A stretch of 64,000 bases of DNA from Verrucomicrobiales bacterium (GTDB taxonomy: Bacteria > Verrucomicrobiota > Verrucomicrobiia > Limisphaerales > J093): NCBI GenBank assembly GCA_024233215.1, contig JACKPW010000001.1:840169-904168 (forward strand), read 5' to 3'. The translations under genes were made by a program, and so were the position numbers. The notes beneath the pieces are model-generated. The model saw only the letters and a program-made list of their open reading frames with translations, was not told where the DNA came from and made no database searches. The stretch's first letter is position 1, and the number at the start of each line of letters is the position of its first letter. Positions 17,888 through 28,287 of the stretch are shown here, piece by piece.

Positions 17888-17950
17888 CGGCGCACTGCAT
17901 GGCTGACATTCGCGGCGGCTTCGGTTTGACTTGGCGCCGGAAACTGACGC

Positions 17951-18961
17951 ATGGCGGAAGAGAATCCAGACGTGTTGCGCGACCTGCTTGCGGCGGTGTC
18001 CCGGTCGTTCTATCTGACAGTCCGGGTGCTGCCCGCGAGGATCCGTCGGCCCATTGGCCTGGCGTATCTCCTCGCCCGCGCCACCGACACCATCGCCGAT
18101 ACCAGCGTCCTCCCGGCGGGCCGTCGCTTGGAGGCGCTCGATCAGTTGCGTCGCCGCATCCAGGGCGAAGACATCGTCCTGAGCAACCTCGACGAGCTTG
18201 CAGACGGCCAGAGTCTGCCGGAAGAACGCGCCCTGTTGGTGCGGATCGAGGAAGCCATCGGCCTGCTGGCGAGGCTGTCCGCGGATGACCAGTCGCGCAT
18301 TCGCGAAGTGCTCGAAGTCATCACCGGCGGTCAGGAACTGGACCTGCAGCGTTTCGCCGGCGCTTCGGAGGAATCGCTGGTGGCGCTGCAATCCGAGGCC
18401 GATCTCGACGACTACACCTACCGGGTTGCCGGCTGTGTCGGGGAATTCTGGACGCGCACCTGCCGGGCCGCACTCTTCCCGAAGGCCACGATGGACGAGG
18501 CGTTGCTGCTCGAACGGGCGATCCGGTTCGGCAAGGGGCTGCAACTCGTAAACATCCTCCGCGACCTGCCGAAGGACCTGTCGCTCGGGCGCTGTTACCT
18601 GCCGACCGAATCCCTGGTGCCGGCGGGCCTGAACCCGGAAGACCTGCAGGACGCCGACACCATGCCGCGCTTTCTGCCGCTTTACGGCCGTTACCTCGAC
18701 CGCGCCGCGGCGCACCTGGCGGCCGGCTGGAGTTACACGAACATGCTGCCGCGCCGCCAGATCCGGGTGCGACTGGCTTGCGCCTGGCCCATTCTCATCG
18801 GGCTCAGGACACTGGCCCGATTGCGGGTGGCGAACGTGCTCGACCCAGCGAAGCGCGTGAAGATCAACCGTCGGGAGGTGAAATCGCTGATGCTGCGCAG
18901 CGTCCTCTGCTACCCGCGCCAATCCGCCTGGCAACGCCTCTTCGAACAGGCCCGGCGCTAG
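17951..18961 (+). CDS. Squalene/phytoene synthase family protein
   Basis: 336 residues. Isoprenoid head-to-head synthase: the first Asp motif DTIAD lies in GLAYLLARATDTIADT, preceded by the family start SRSFYLTVRVLP; the second region reads DYTYRVAGCVGEFWT and GLQLVNILRDLPKDLSLGRCYLP, holding the second Asp-rich motif. Condenses two farnesyl (or geranylgeranyl) diphosphates at the membrane, towards squalene, hopanoids or carotenoids. The GRCYLPTE ending is closer to squalene synthase than phytoene synthase, but I cannot separate them safely. The gene starts 63 bases after trmJ and ends 42 bases before ligA; no other hopanoid or carotenoid gene is nearby. Confidence 0.82.
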   Translation: MAEENPDVLRDLLAAVSRSFYLTVRVLPARIRRPIGLAYLLARATDTIADTSVLPAGRRLEALDQLRRRIQGEDIVLSNLDELADGQSLPEERALLVRIEEAIGLLARLSADDQSRIREVLEVITGGQELDLQRFAGASEESLVALQSEADLDDYTYRVAGCVGEFWTRTCRAALFPKATMDEALLLERAIRFGKGLQLVNILRDLPKDLSLGRCYLPTESLVPAGLNPEDLQDADTMPRFLPLYGRYLDRAAAHLAAGWSYTNMLPRRQIRVRLACAWPILIGLRTLARLRVANVLDPAKRVKINRREVKSLMLRSVLCYPRQSAWQRLFEQARR

Positions 18962-19003
18962 ACCGGGACCAGAACCCGCGGTTGAACTTCCCCGCCCGAA
19001 ACG

Positions 19004-21382
<2,379 letters not shown>

Positions 21383-21781
21383 CACGGAGCAAGAGTGACT
21401 GGCCGGGAGGTTCTGGAGTGGATGGAGTAGCCCACCCGGCGAGGCCCACTCGTTTCCTCCGCGGACAAGGCTGTCCGCTCTCCCTGCCCGGTGTGAAGGT
21501 CCACCCTGACGCGAGGCCGCTTCCGACGGCAACGATGCCCGGAACGCAGCACCACGACCGCGCGAACTGCCCCAAGTTTGGGTTCGACTTCCATCAATTC
21601 TCATGCTAGGCATTTCTCAAGCTTAATCAGACATGCTGCGGAACCGTGAAGACCGCTTTCAGTCGGAGCCTGTCGTTTCGGATATATTCGGAGTTCCGGA
21701 TGACCGAATAAAACATCAGCCGGACCTCCGCACGGGGAGCGGCCTCCGACAATGCCCCGCAGTGGAAAGGATTGCGACGAG
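21383..21781. other. Intergenic stretch with a short hairpin and TCGGA-rich box
   Basis: No convincing gene. A perfect 7-base-pair hairpin (GCGGACA / TGTCCGC, 21461-21478) lies in a GC-rich stretch. At 21676-21706 there is a run of TTCGGATATATTCGGA and TTCCGGATGACCGAA-like motifs about 75-105 bases upstream of the ferredoxin start. They resemble operator half-sites and the stronger array at 31340-31398, but this is only suggestive. Confidence 0.4.
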
Positions 21782-22078
21782 ATGAATCGAACTCATGTCA
21801 AGAAGGTCCCGGTGGTGGACCAGAGCGAATGCACCGGCTGCCGCCTGTGCCTGGAGGTCTGCCACACCGGCTCTCTGGAAGTCGCCAACGGACTCGCCGC
21901 GCTCGTCCGTCCGAATGACTGCGTCAGCGATGCCCACTGTGTCGAAGCCTGTCCCGAGGGAGCGTTCCGGATGGTCTGGGTCGAAATGGAGGGGGATCGC
22001 ACCAGAGGAAAATGGGGCTCCGGCGGCCGGGTCTGGCCGGGACGCCTCCGCGGCGTTCGGAGCGGAATGAGCAACTGA
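21782..22078 (+). CDS. Small ferredoxin-like protein (one cluster intact, one incomplete)
   Basis: 98 residues from the ATG at 21782, with a weak AAGGA upstream. The first site is complete: CTGCRLCLEVC (CxxCxxCxxxC). The second reads CVSDAHCVEACPEG, with only three of the expected four cysteines, a pattern seen in some ferredoxins and flavoprotein N-termini that keep one or a modified cluster. After ~residue 75 (VWVEMEGDRTRGKWGSGG) the tail looks unlike a normal ferredoxin and reads into the repeat-rich downstream DNA. Possible remnant of a longer Fe-S/flavin protein. No redox partner gene is adjacent. Confidence 0.62.
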   Translation: MNRTHVKKVPVVDQSECTGCRLCLEVCHTGSLEVANGLAALVRPNDCVSDAHCVEACPEGAFRMVWVEMEGDRTRGKWGSGGRVWPGRLRGVRSGMSN

Positions 22079-22100
22079 GCCCTGGCAATTCAGTCTCCTA

Positions 22101-22254
22101 CAGAAGGAAACGAAGAGAACGAAGAGAGGCAGGCCCCCGAGGGGCCAGGGTCATTATCCGACACGCCGCCAATCCACTGGTCGATGACGGTTCTTGACCT
22201 CCTTTAGCGTGATTCTGCTCCGCCCCCACTTTCGTTTCCTTCGTCTCCTTCCGT
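22101..22254. repeat. Palindromic element with GAAACGAAG-type arms
   Basis: Left arm 22101-22127 (ACAGAAGGAAACGAAGAG) and right arm 22229-22254 (TTCGTTTCCTTCGTCTCC) are imperfect inverted repeats of each other. Each arm is itself an iterated GGAAACGAA phrase. A single copy of the same arm occurs at 58106-58130. About 100 bases of non-coding DNA lie between the arms. Confidence 0.65.
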
Positions 22255-22268
22255 GATCGCTGAACCTG

Positions 22269-22400
22269 GAAACCGAGGATGAACGCAGATCAGTCCCTCG
22301 GCGCGCCCCCACGTCCGCCGGATGTCTTCACCCATTGGGTGCGACGCGAAGATCGCGCAAGTCCTTGGGGATCTGCGTCTATCTGTTTATCTGCGGTTCA
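22269..22400. repeat. Palindromic element with ATCTGCGTT-type arms
   Basis: Left arm 22269-22291 (AAACCGAGGATGAACGCAG) and right arm 22371-22400 (ATCTGCGTCTATCTGTTTAT) form an imperfect inverted repeat; the right arm contains three near copies of ATCTGnnT. It lies directly after the previous palindromic element and before the toxin-antitoxin genes. No coding sequence is visible. The TTGACA at 22485 has no matching -10 box. Confidence 0.62.
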
Positions 22401-22523
22401 ACGGCTCTTCCCGGGCTGAACAGACACGGCTGAGGCAGACAGCAGACTACGGTCCGAAGGGGAACCGGCGGCGCCTGCGACACCTTGACAACGCGAACCG
22501 GGTGAAACACCCTGTGAATCACA

Positions 22524-22787
22524 ATGACTCAATTGACGATTCGCAGCCGTTCAAGGGACTTGGACAGCAGACTCCGTGAGCTGGCCAACAAGCGAGGCTG
22601 GTCGTTGAACCAGGCGGCCAACTACCTCTTGCACAAAGGGGCCGGACTGGCCGATGAAACGCCCACGACGGGAGTCGGTGACCGGTTGGACGCCTTCATC
22701 GGATGCTGGTCCGAAGCCGAGGCGGAGGCCCTCGACCGGCGCGTCGCCGATGCCTGTGAACAGGTTGAGGAGGACCTCTGGAAGTAA
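22524..22787 (+). CDS. Antitoxin of a VapBC-like pair (probable RHH protein)
   Basis: 87 residues. N-terminal MTQLTIRSRSRDLDSRLREL resembles a short DNA-binding strand-helix-helix of antitoxins (a ribbon-helix-helix is likely), followed by ANKRGWSLNQAANYLL. The C-terminal part is acidic (SEAEAEALDRRVADACEQ) as in VapB-type antitoxins that block a PIN toxin. Its stop overlaps the start of the toxin gene in TAATG, which gives coupled translation. No single family name is certain; the call rests on size, charge pattern and the adjacent PIN gene. Confidence 0.7.
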   Translation: MTQLTIRSRSRDLDSRLRELANKRGWSLNQAANYLLHKGAGLADETPTTGVGDRLDAFIGCWSEAEAEALDRRVADACEQVEEDLWK

Positions 22788-23176
22788 TGCGCCTTCTGCT
22801 GGACACGAACGCCTACTCCGCCCTGATGCGTGGACACCCAGAGGTTGCAAGGTTCGTGCGCTCGGCGGATCGCATCTATGTCCCCGCCCCCGTGGTTGGC
22901 GAACTGCTTTTTGGCTTTCGGGGAGGCGACCGGTTTCAGTGGAACAAGGACCAACTCAACGCCTTCCTTGCGGCGGGGCCTGTGGAATTCGTTCCCACCG
23001 ACCAGACGGTATGTGACCGCTACGCCCTGGTCCTCCAACAACTGAAAGCCAAAGGTCGTCCGATTCCCACGAACGACATCTGGGTCGCCGCCCACGCGCT
23101 GGCATTGGGGGCCGATCTCCTGTCGTTGGATCAGCACTTTGGGGCCGTCGATGGGCTGAGTTGGGTGTGCCCCTGA
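22787..23176 (+). CDS. vapC: PIN-domain toxin, VapC-type ribonuclease
   Basis: 129 residues, usual PIN size. Acidic residues for the metal site: Asp6 in LLLDTNAYS, Glu39 in VVGELLFG, Asp in TNDIWVAAHAL (about residue 92), and Asp in LSLDQHF. VapC enzymes cut tRNA or other RNA; the antitoxin upstream should neutralise it. Start ATG overlaps the antitoxin stop by one base. Sits in a repeat-rich accessory island together with IS remnants further on, as usual for such loci. Confidence 0.82.
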   Translation: MRLLLDTNAYSALMRGHPEVARFVRSADRIYVPAPVVGELLFGFRGGDRFQWNKDQLNAFLAAGPVEFVPTDQTVCDRYALVLQQLKAKGRPIPTNDIWVAAHALALGADLLSLDQHFGAVDGLSWVCP

Positions 23177-23211
23177 TCGGTCGGGACACGGCTCACGGTC
23201 GGCAACGGACC

Positions 23212-24093
23212 TCACTCTTCCGCGGGACGCGGCTTCTCCAGGGGCTCAAGGTCGAGCACGATCTCCGATGGAATTCCGTTGGAGATGGTCAACGCACACG
23301 GCGAATGTCCGTCCGACGTGACTCTGACCGTCAAGGGGTCCGGCGCAAATCCGTCAAGACGCGCCTCCAAGGCCAGGCGGGTTCCGCTTGAGCAATACTC
23401 CACATTCAGGCGGCAGAACGCATCGAGTGCGGTGTCCCGGTCATATGGCAAATGAACCGTCAACTGCCGCAAGGGCTCTCGAGTGACCGCATCCCGTGCC
23501 CACAAAGTGGTGGAGAACGCGTACAAGTCTCGAACAGCCCGCCGAGAAACGATCTCCCTGCGGACACTGCCCCACGCCACCATGGCGGCGGCCACTATGA
23601 TTGACACCGTCCAGGGCCAGACAATGGGCTTCGGGCTGGACGCCTGAAACCACGCCTTCGTGCCATCAGTGTCCAGTAGCAGGAACACCCCACCGAGTCC
23701 GGCGAAGAGCGCCAGGACCTGCCACATCGGGGGCAGGTCCAATCGTGCAAGGAGCTTCCAGCCAATGTCAGCCAGGCAAAGCAGAAACACGGCACCCACG
23801 AGGAAACACACAATCTGCCGAGCACGATTGCTCCCCTTCAACAGCCAGTGCCCCGCGAGAAGCGCGCAACTTCCGCCCAGCAGCTCCCCCCTCGTGGCCT
23901 CGGCCGGCGCAAACCGGTATCCAAGATCTGCGATGACCGCCCACGTTCCTGAGACCAGCAAGAGGACCGCGATCAGCAGAGCACCAACGGGTGGTGTCCC
24001 GACGCGAGGGACGTCTGCACCTGCCGAGTTCGGGGTTCCCGCCCCGGGAAGTCCGGTTTCTGCGGCCGGCGCATGGTCCCCTCCGTTCTCCAT
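23212..24093 (-). CDS. Membrane protein of unknown function with soluble C-terminal domain
   Basis: 293 residues. Four hydrophobic segments at ~35-58 (GALLIAVLLLVSGTWAVIA), ~72-88, ~93-112 (QIVCFLVGAVFLLCLADIG), ~125-140 and one at ~165-180 (VSIIVAAAMVAWGSV) precede a C-terminal part (~185-285) that alternates strand-like segments (REPLRQLTVHLPY, EARLDGFAPDPLTV, SPCALTISNGIPSEIVLDLE) and looks like a beta-sandwich. The beta part should lie on the outside. Its start is 7 bases after the stop of the asparagine-synthase-like gene on the same strand, so the two probably form an operon. No family recognised. Confidence 0.65.
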   Translation of the reverse strand: MENGGDHAPAAETGLPGAGTPNSAGADVPRVGTPPVGALLIAVLLLVSGTWAVIADLGYRFAPAEATRGELLGGSCALLAGHWLLKGSNRARQIVCFLVGAVFLLCLADIGWKLLARLDLPPMWQVLALFAGLGGVFLLLDTDGTKAWFQASSPKPIVWPWTVSIIVAAAMVAWGSVRREIVSRRAVRDLYAFSTTLWARDAVTREPLRQLTVHLPYDRDTALDAFCRLNVEYCSSGTRLALEARLDGFAPDPLTVRVTSDGHSPCALTISNGIPSEIVLDLEPLEKPRPAEE

Positions 24094-24100
24094 GCCTCCC

Positions 24101-25423
24101 CTACTGATACATCGCCAGGAACTTCCGCCGGTACACGGTCTCCTGCGCCGGCAGGTGGCTGCGCATCCGTTCCTTCGGCAGGGCGCCGTGCTGGAACCGT
24201 CGTTTCTCGAAGACCGGCATGTCGAGGCCGGTGATCGCCTTGACGCCCCGCGCCACGATCTCGCCCTTGAGCGCGTAAAGCCGCGGCACGTCGTATCCGG
24301 TCAATTCGATGAACGGAATCCCCTCGGCCACCTCGACCACCGAAGGTCGCGTGAACGGGCTGAACCCCTCGAAACCCAGATGACGCGCCGGCGCATAGGT
24401 GCGGGTGTAGCTGCGACTCAACCCGCCGCTGTAGGTCAGCGAGTGCTTGATCCGTCCGACACCCCAACCTTCGTGATACAGCATGAGATTGTTGACCACG
24501 CTGCGGATCGTGAGTTCCGGGTTCTCCTCGATGGGATAGTCCTTCAGGTTCTCGTCACCGCCGTCGCCGTCGACCAGGTGGGTCCACTCCGGGTAACGCG
24601 CCCGGATGCCCCGACACAGCGCCAGCACCATGCTGGCGGCCTCGACATCAAGCGGCTTGTAGTCTTCCACCACCCGGATGGTCTCTTCCGGGTTGAGCGC
24701 GTCGGCACTCCCCTCGATCGGTTCCAGAAACAACTCCAGACCAAGGGGACTGAGGAACTTCCGCGCCTGCGCGAGGTCCGGTCCGTTGCCGAGGTCCAGC
24801 GTGAAGGCCTTCAGCCGGGAGGGATTCATCCCCAACTGCCGCATGACATGGTAGGTCGTGAGGAACACGGCCCCGCTGTCGATGCCGCCGGAGAAACAGA
24901 CCCCGACCGGTTCGCCTTCCAGCAGGGACTTCAACCACTTCGCCGTCTCATCCGCCAGCGCGCCGATGTAACGTCGGCCCAGTTCATCGAGGTCGGTTGA
25001 AAAGGCGTTGCGCCGCGGATCGAAGTAGCGCGTGTAGGTCGGATCCGGATCGGGACAGCCGAGGAGCCGGATTTCGACCACGTAATGCGCCGGGACCATG
25101 CGGGTGTAACTCGGATGAAACTGGTCCTCCAGCCCGTCGTGCCGGAGCTGTTCGCGGATGGCATCCATGCGATCCGCCACAATCAGGGCCGGCCCCTCGT
25201 GGCGTTTGGCGAGAAAATAGCGCATCGGCCGGTCGAGCGACCGGGCCATGCGCACCGTCCTGCCGTCGCGGGCCAGCAGGGCGAACGAGCCGTCGATCTC
25301 ACGGACGGCAGCGGGTTTGCCGGAAAGCACCCGGTCGCGGGCCTCCTCGGCGGTCATGTTGTAAATGCGATTCTGGGCGGGATCCAAGAGATCCACGACG
25401 CGTTCGAGGTAGGCTTCGTTCAT
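24101..25423 (-). CDS. Asparagine synthase-like protein without the glutaminase cysteine
   Basis: 440 residues. The C-terminal half is an asparagine-synthase (PP-loop) domain: SGGIDSG at residues 178-184 binds ATP, and LVDGDGGDENLKDY replaces the usual GDGGDELFGGY. Real asparagine synthetases begin with Cys2 as the glutaminase nucleophile; here the chain starts MNEAYLE, so no glutamine hydrolysis is expected. I chose the ATG at 25423, because longer readings upstream cross non-coding repeats. Related proteins with this build make amide or lactam bonds, or ligate peptides, using ammonia or an amine (beta-lactam synthetase, lasso cyclase types). Substrate unknown. The following gene in the operon encodes a membrane protein. 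Confidence 0.8.
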   Translation of the reverse strand: MNEAYLERVVDLLDPAQNRIYNMTAEEARDRVLSGKPAAVREIDGSFALLARDGRTVRMARSLDRPMRYFLAKRHEGPALIVADRMDAIREQLRHDGLEDQFHPSYTRMVPAHYVVEIRLLGCPDPDPTYTRYFDPRRNAFSTDLDELGRRYIGALADETAKWLKSLLEGEPVGVCFSGGIDSGAVFLTTYHVMRQLGMNPSRLKAFTLDLGNGPDLAQARKFLSPLGLELFLEPIEGSADALNPEETIRVVEDYKPLDVEAASMVLALCRGIRARYPEWTHLVDGDGGDENLKDYPIEENPELTIRSVVNNLMLYHEGWGVGRIKHSLTYSGGLSRSYTRTYAPARHLGFEGFSPFTRPSVVEVAEGIPFIELTGYDVPRLYALKGEIVARGVKAITGLDMPVFEKRRFQHGALPKERMRSHLPAQETVYRRKFLAMYQ

Positions 25424-25659
25424 CGGGCTACGCGGGCTTGATTCGTCTGATTTGCGGGCAAGGTAGGGAGCACTGGGCGGGAAAACAACCTCATACGTCC
25501 GCCTCATACGTCCGCCGGGGCGAATTGCACCGCAGGGGTTGGGAACGGCTTGAGCCAGCCGCCGGGCGATTGCCATTTTGGGCGGCATTGGCAGCGGAGT
25601 GGTCTGGGATGCACTTTCCCTGCCCTTCGCAGTGCTGCCCGGAGAACGCCGAAGCGCAA

Positions 25660-25699
25660 TGAGCAACTTCGTGTTGCAGGTGCAACACGAAGTTGCTCA
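25660..25699. repeat. Perfect 19-base-pair palindrome
   Basis: Arms 25660-25678 and 25681-25699 are exact reverse complements (TGAGCAACTTCGTGTTGCA), separated by GG. This is the longest perfect inverted repeat seen by eye in the window. It lies between divergent genes, about 240 bases upstream of the asparagine-synthase-like start and 330 upstream of the ABC gene. No T tract follows, so it is not a simple terminator. Confidence 0.9.
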
Positions 25700-25723
25700 G
25701 CCGTAATGGTTCCAAGACAAAGC

Positions 25724-25875
25724 ACTAATCACAAATCAACACGAATAGGGGGGCATTTCAGCGAAAGGCAGGTTCCGGCTTCCGTCACCCCCGGGTTGCC
25801 CCCCATGCAGCGGTACCCCGCCGTTCCTGAGAGCCGCATTCTCATTCGTATGTGTTGGTGTCGATTCGTGGTTGA
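25724..25875. repeat. Palindromic element with ATTCGTG-type arms
   Basis: Left arm 25724-25747 (ACTAATCACAAATCAACACG) and right arm 25843-25875 (ATTCGTATGTGTTGGTGTCG continuing to GGTTGA) are imperfect inverted repeats. Together with the perfect palindrome just before it, this element fills the gap between two divergent transcription units. Confidence 0.6.
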
Positions 25876-26029
25876 ATTGCTTGAGGACGGCTGAGGCGTG
25901 GGCAGTTCCCTGGCCTGGATATGATCAGGTCCGCTTACACGCCCCGCCGCATTGTGCAGTCGCCTCGGGCTGCCGGCACGGCTATGCTCCCGGCCAGTTC
26001 GCCGTCACGATGTCAGGCATCGACCGAAA

Positions 26030-26947
26030 ATGAACGCCGTTCAAATCACCGGAGTCACCAAGTGCTTTGGGGATCATGTGGCCGTGGAGAACCTTGCGCT
26101 GGCGGTGCCGCGCGGGAGTATCTACGGGTTCATCGGCCCCAACGGCTCGGGCAAGACCACCACGTTGCGGATGATCATGAACATCCTGCAGCCGGATACC
26201 GGCTCGATTGAGGTCCTGGGGGAATCCCTGCGCGGGGCCTGCTCCGCGCGGGTCGGCTACCTGCCCGAGGAACGTGGCCTCTACCGCAAGATGAAGGTCC
26301 GCGAGGTGCTCCGGTTCTACGGGGAACTGAAGGCCGGCCGACGAGTGAACCGCGAGGTGGACGAATGGCTGGAACGTTTCGGGTTGCTGGACCGGGCCAA
26401 CGAGAAGGTGGAAACCCTGAGCAAGGGAATGAGCCAGAAAGCGCAGTTCATTGCCACGGTAGTGGCCTCCCCGGAACTCGTGATTCTCGACGAGCCGTTC
26501 AGCGGGCTCGACCCCGTCAACGCAAACCTCATCACCAAGGCGGTCCTGGACCTCCGCAAGGCGGGTGCCACGGTGATTCTGAGCACCCACGACATGGGCA
26601 CCGCCGAGCGGATGTGCGATTTCATCTTCATGATTCACCGGGGCCGAAAGGTGCTTGATGGCACGCTGGAGGACATTCAGGCACGCTACGGCCAGGACAC
26701 GGTACGGACCCAGATCGAGCCCGCTGGAGCGGGACTGGAGGAACTGCCCGGGGTGACTCAAATCACCGACTTCGGCCACCTGCGTGAACTGCGCCTCCAG
26801 CCCGACGCCGATCCACAACGCGTCCTCGAGGCCCTGATGCAGCGAGGTCAGGTGCGCCACTTCGCCGTCATCCGGCCTTCGCTGCACGACATTTTCGTTC
26901 GCATCGCCGGCGACGGCGAATCGATCCCGGAAGGAGGCACGGAATGA
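26030..26947 (+). CDS. ABC transporter ATP-binding protein (NatA-like)
   Basis: 305 residues from the ATG at 26030 (MNAVQITG). Walker A GPNGSGKTTT, Q-loop region, signature SKGMSQKAQ (degenerate LSGGQ-type), Walker B LVILDEPFSGLD and the switch His in STHDMG are all visible. The C-terminal ~80 residues (EDIQARYGQDTV onward) are an accessory domain found in NatA/DrrA-like exporters. The stop overlaps the next gene (ATGA), so it forms a two-component exporter with the following permease. Confidence 0.88.
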   Translation: MNAVQITGVTKCFGDHVAVENLALAVPRGSIYGFIGPNGSGKTTTLRMIMNILQPDTGSIEVLGESLRGACSARVGYLPEERGLYRKMKVREVLRFYGELKAGRRVNREVDEWLERFGLLDRANEKVETLSKGMSQKAQFIATVVASPELVILDEPFSGLDPVNANLITKAVLDLRKAGATVILSTHDMGTAERMCDFIFMIHRGRKVLDGTLEDIQARYGQDTVRTQIEPAGAGLEELPGVTQITDFGHLRELRLQPDADPQRVLEALMQRGQVRHFAVIRPSLHDIFVRIAGDGESIPEGGTE

Positions 26948-28263
26948 TGAGACGATTGTTGCTGGTCGCCAAACGCGACTATCTCGCCACGGTCAGGACC
27001 AAGGGCTTCATCGTCGGACTGGTCATCGCCCCGATCTTCATGGGCGGCAGCGGCATCGCGTTCGCGTTGCTGCGCGGACACGTCGATACACGCGACCGCC
27101 ACATCGCCGTGCTGGACCGTTCCGGAGTCGTGGCCACCGAACTCGAACGGGCCGCGAAGCAGCGCAACGACGAGGTGGTCTTTGACCAGGACAAGCACGA
27201 GAAGGTGCAGCCGGCCTATGTGATCGAGGCCATTCCGCCGGTCGCCGACGATCCGGATGCCCAACGGCTCGAGTTGTCGGACCGCGTCCGCGCGGGTGAC
27301 CTGCACGGGTTTGTGGACGTCGGGCCGGAGGTGCTGCACCCCGGCACGAATGCTGCCACCAGCTACCTGCGTTACTACGCCCGGAACGCCGCGTTCGACG
27401 ACCTCCGAAACTGGCTGAACAACACCGTGAACAACCACCTGCGCCGCTCGCGACTCACCGGGGCCGGTCTCGACGAGGCCCAGGCGGACCAGGTCTTTCG
27501 GTGGATTTCGCTGGATCCGATGCACCTGGTTTCGCAGGAGGCGGGTACCGGCGAGGTCAAACAGGGCGGGCGACAGTCGGAAGCGGAGGCGATCCTGCCC
27601 CCGCTGGTCCTGCTCATGTTGATGTTCTTGATGCTGATGATGGGCGCGGCGCCGCTGCTGAACTCGGTCATGGAGGAGAAGACCCAGCGGATTGCGGAAG
27701 TCCTTCTCGGCTCGGTCCGTCCCTTTGAACTGATGCTCGGAAAGCTGCTGGGTGGTTTGGCGGTATCCCTGACGGGGGCGGGCGTGTATCTCGGGCTGGG
27801 GCTGTTCGCCCTGATGCAGGCCGGCCTGATGGGCTTCGTACCGGTGGAGATGCTGCCGTGGTTCGTGGTCTACCTGTTCGCGGCCGTGCTGATGAACGGT
27901 GCCTGGCAGGCCGCCCTGGGGTCGGTTTGCAGCGATGTCCGTGACGCGCAATCGATGACCCTGCCGGGAATGCTGCCCGCGATGATCCCGATGTTCGTGA
28001 TCATGCCGGTGCTCAAGGAACCGTTGAGTGGCTTTGCCACGGTGATGTCCCTGCTCCCACCGTTCACGCCGCTCCTGATGATGTTGCGCCAGGCCAGCGG
28101 CGCGGGCATCCCCGCCTGGCAACCCTACGTCGGACTCGCAGGAGTGATCCTGACCACCCTGGCCAGCGTCTGGCTCGCGGGTCGCATCTTCCGGGTGGGC
28201 ATCCTCAGCCAGGGCAAGTTGCCCGGACCGCGGCAAATCCTGCGCTGGATGATCCGGGGCTGA
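26944..28263 (+). CDS. ABC-2 type permease (NatB-like)
   Basis: 439 residues. One membrane segment near residue 20-42 (VGLVIAPIFMGGSGIAFALL), then a large extracytoplasmic domain (~45-215) and a cluster of about five helices from ~220 to ~425 (LPPLVLLMLMFLMLMMGAAPLL and onwards). The segment NSVMEEKTQRIAEVLLGSVRP is the classic ABC-2 family signature. Starts inside the stop of the ATP-binding gene. Exports an unknown substrate; NatAB handles Na+, related pairs handle drugs or peptides. Confidence 0.85.
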   Translation: MMRRLLLVAKRDYLATVRTKGFIVGLVIAPIFMGGSGIAFALLRGHVDTRDRHIAVLDRSGVVATELERAAKQRNDEVVFDQDKHEKVQPAYVIEAIPPVADDPDAQRLELSDRVRAGDLHGFVDVGPEVLHPGTNAATSYLRYYARNAAFDDLRNWLNNTVNNHLRRSRLTGAGLDEAQADQVFRWISLDPMHLVSQEAGTGEVKQGGRQSEAEAILPPLVLLMLMFLMLMMGAAPLLNSVMEEKTQRIAEVLLGSVRPFELMLGKLLGGLAVSLTGAGVYLGLGLFALMQAGLMGFVPVEMLPWFVVYLFAAVLMNGAWQAALGSVCSDVRDAQSMTLPGMLPAMIPMFVIMPVLKEPLSGFATVMSLLPPFTPLLMMLRQASGAGIPAWQPYVGLAGVILTTLASVWLAGRIFRVGILSQGKLPGPRQILRWMIRG

Positions 28264-28287
28264 GGCTCAGCAGCGGTGGCGCTTCAG

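Noticed and set aside
22485..22513. TTGACA box upstream of the antitoxin
   Set aside because: No matching -10 hexamer at 16-18 bases and the distance to the ATG is too short for a normal promoter.
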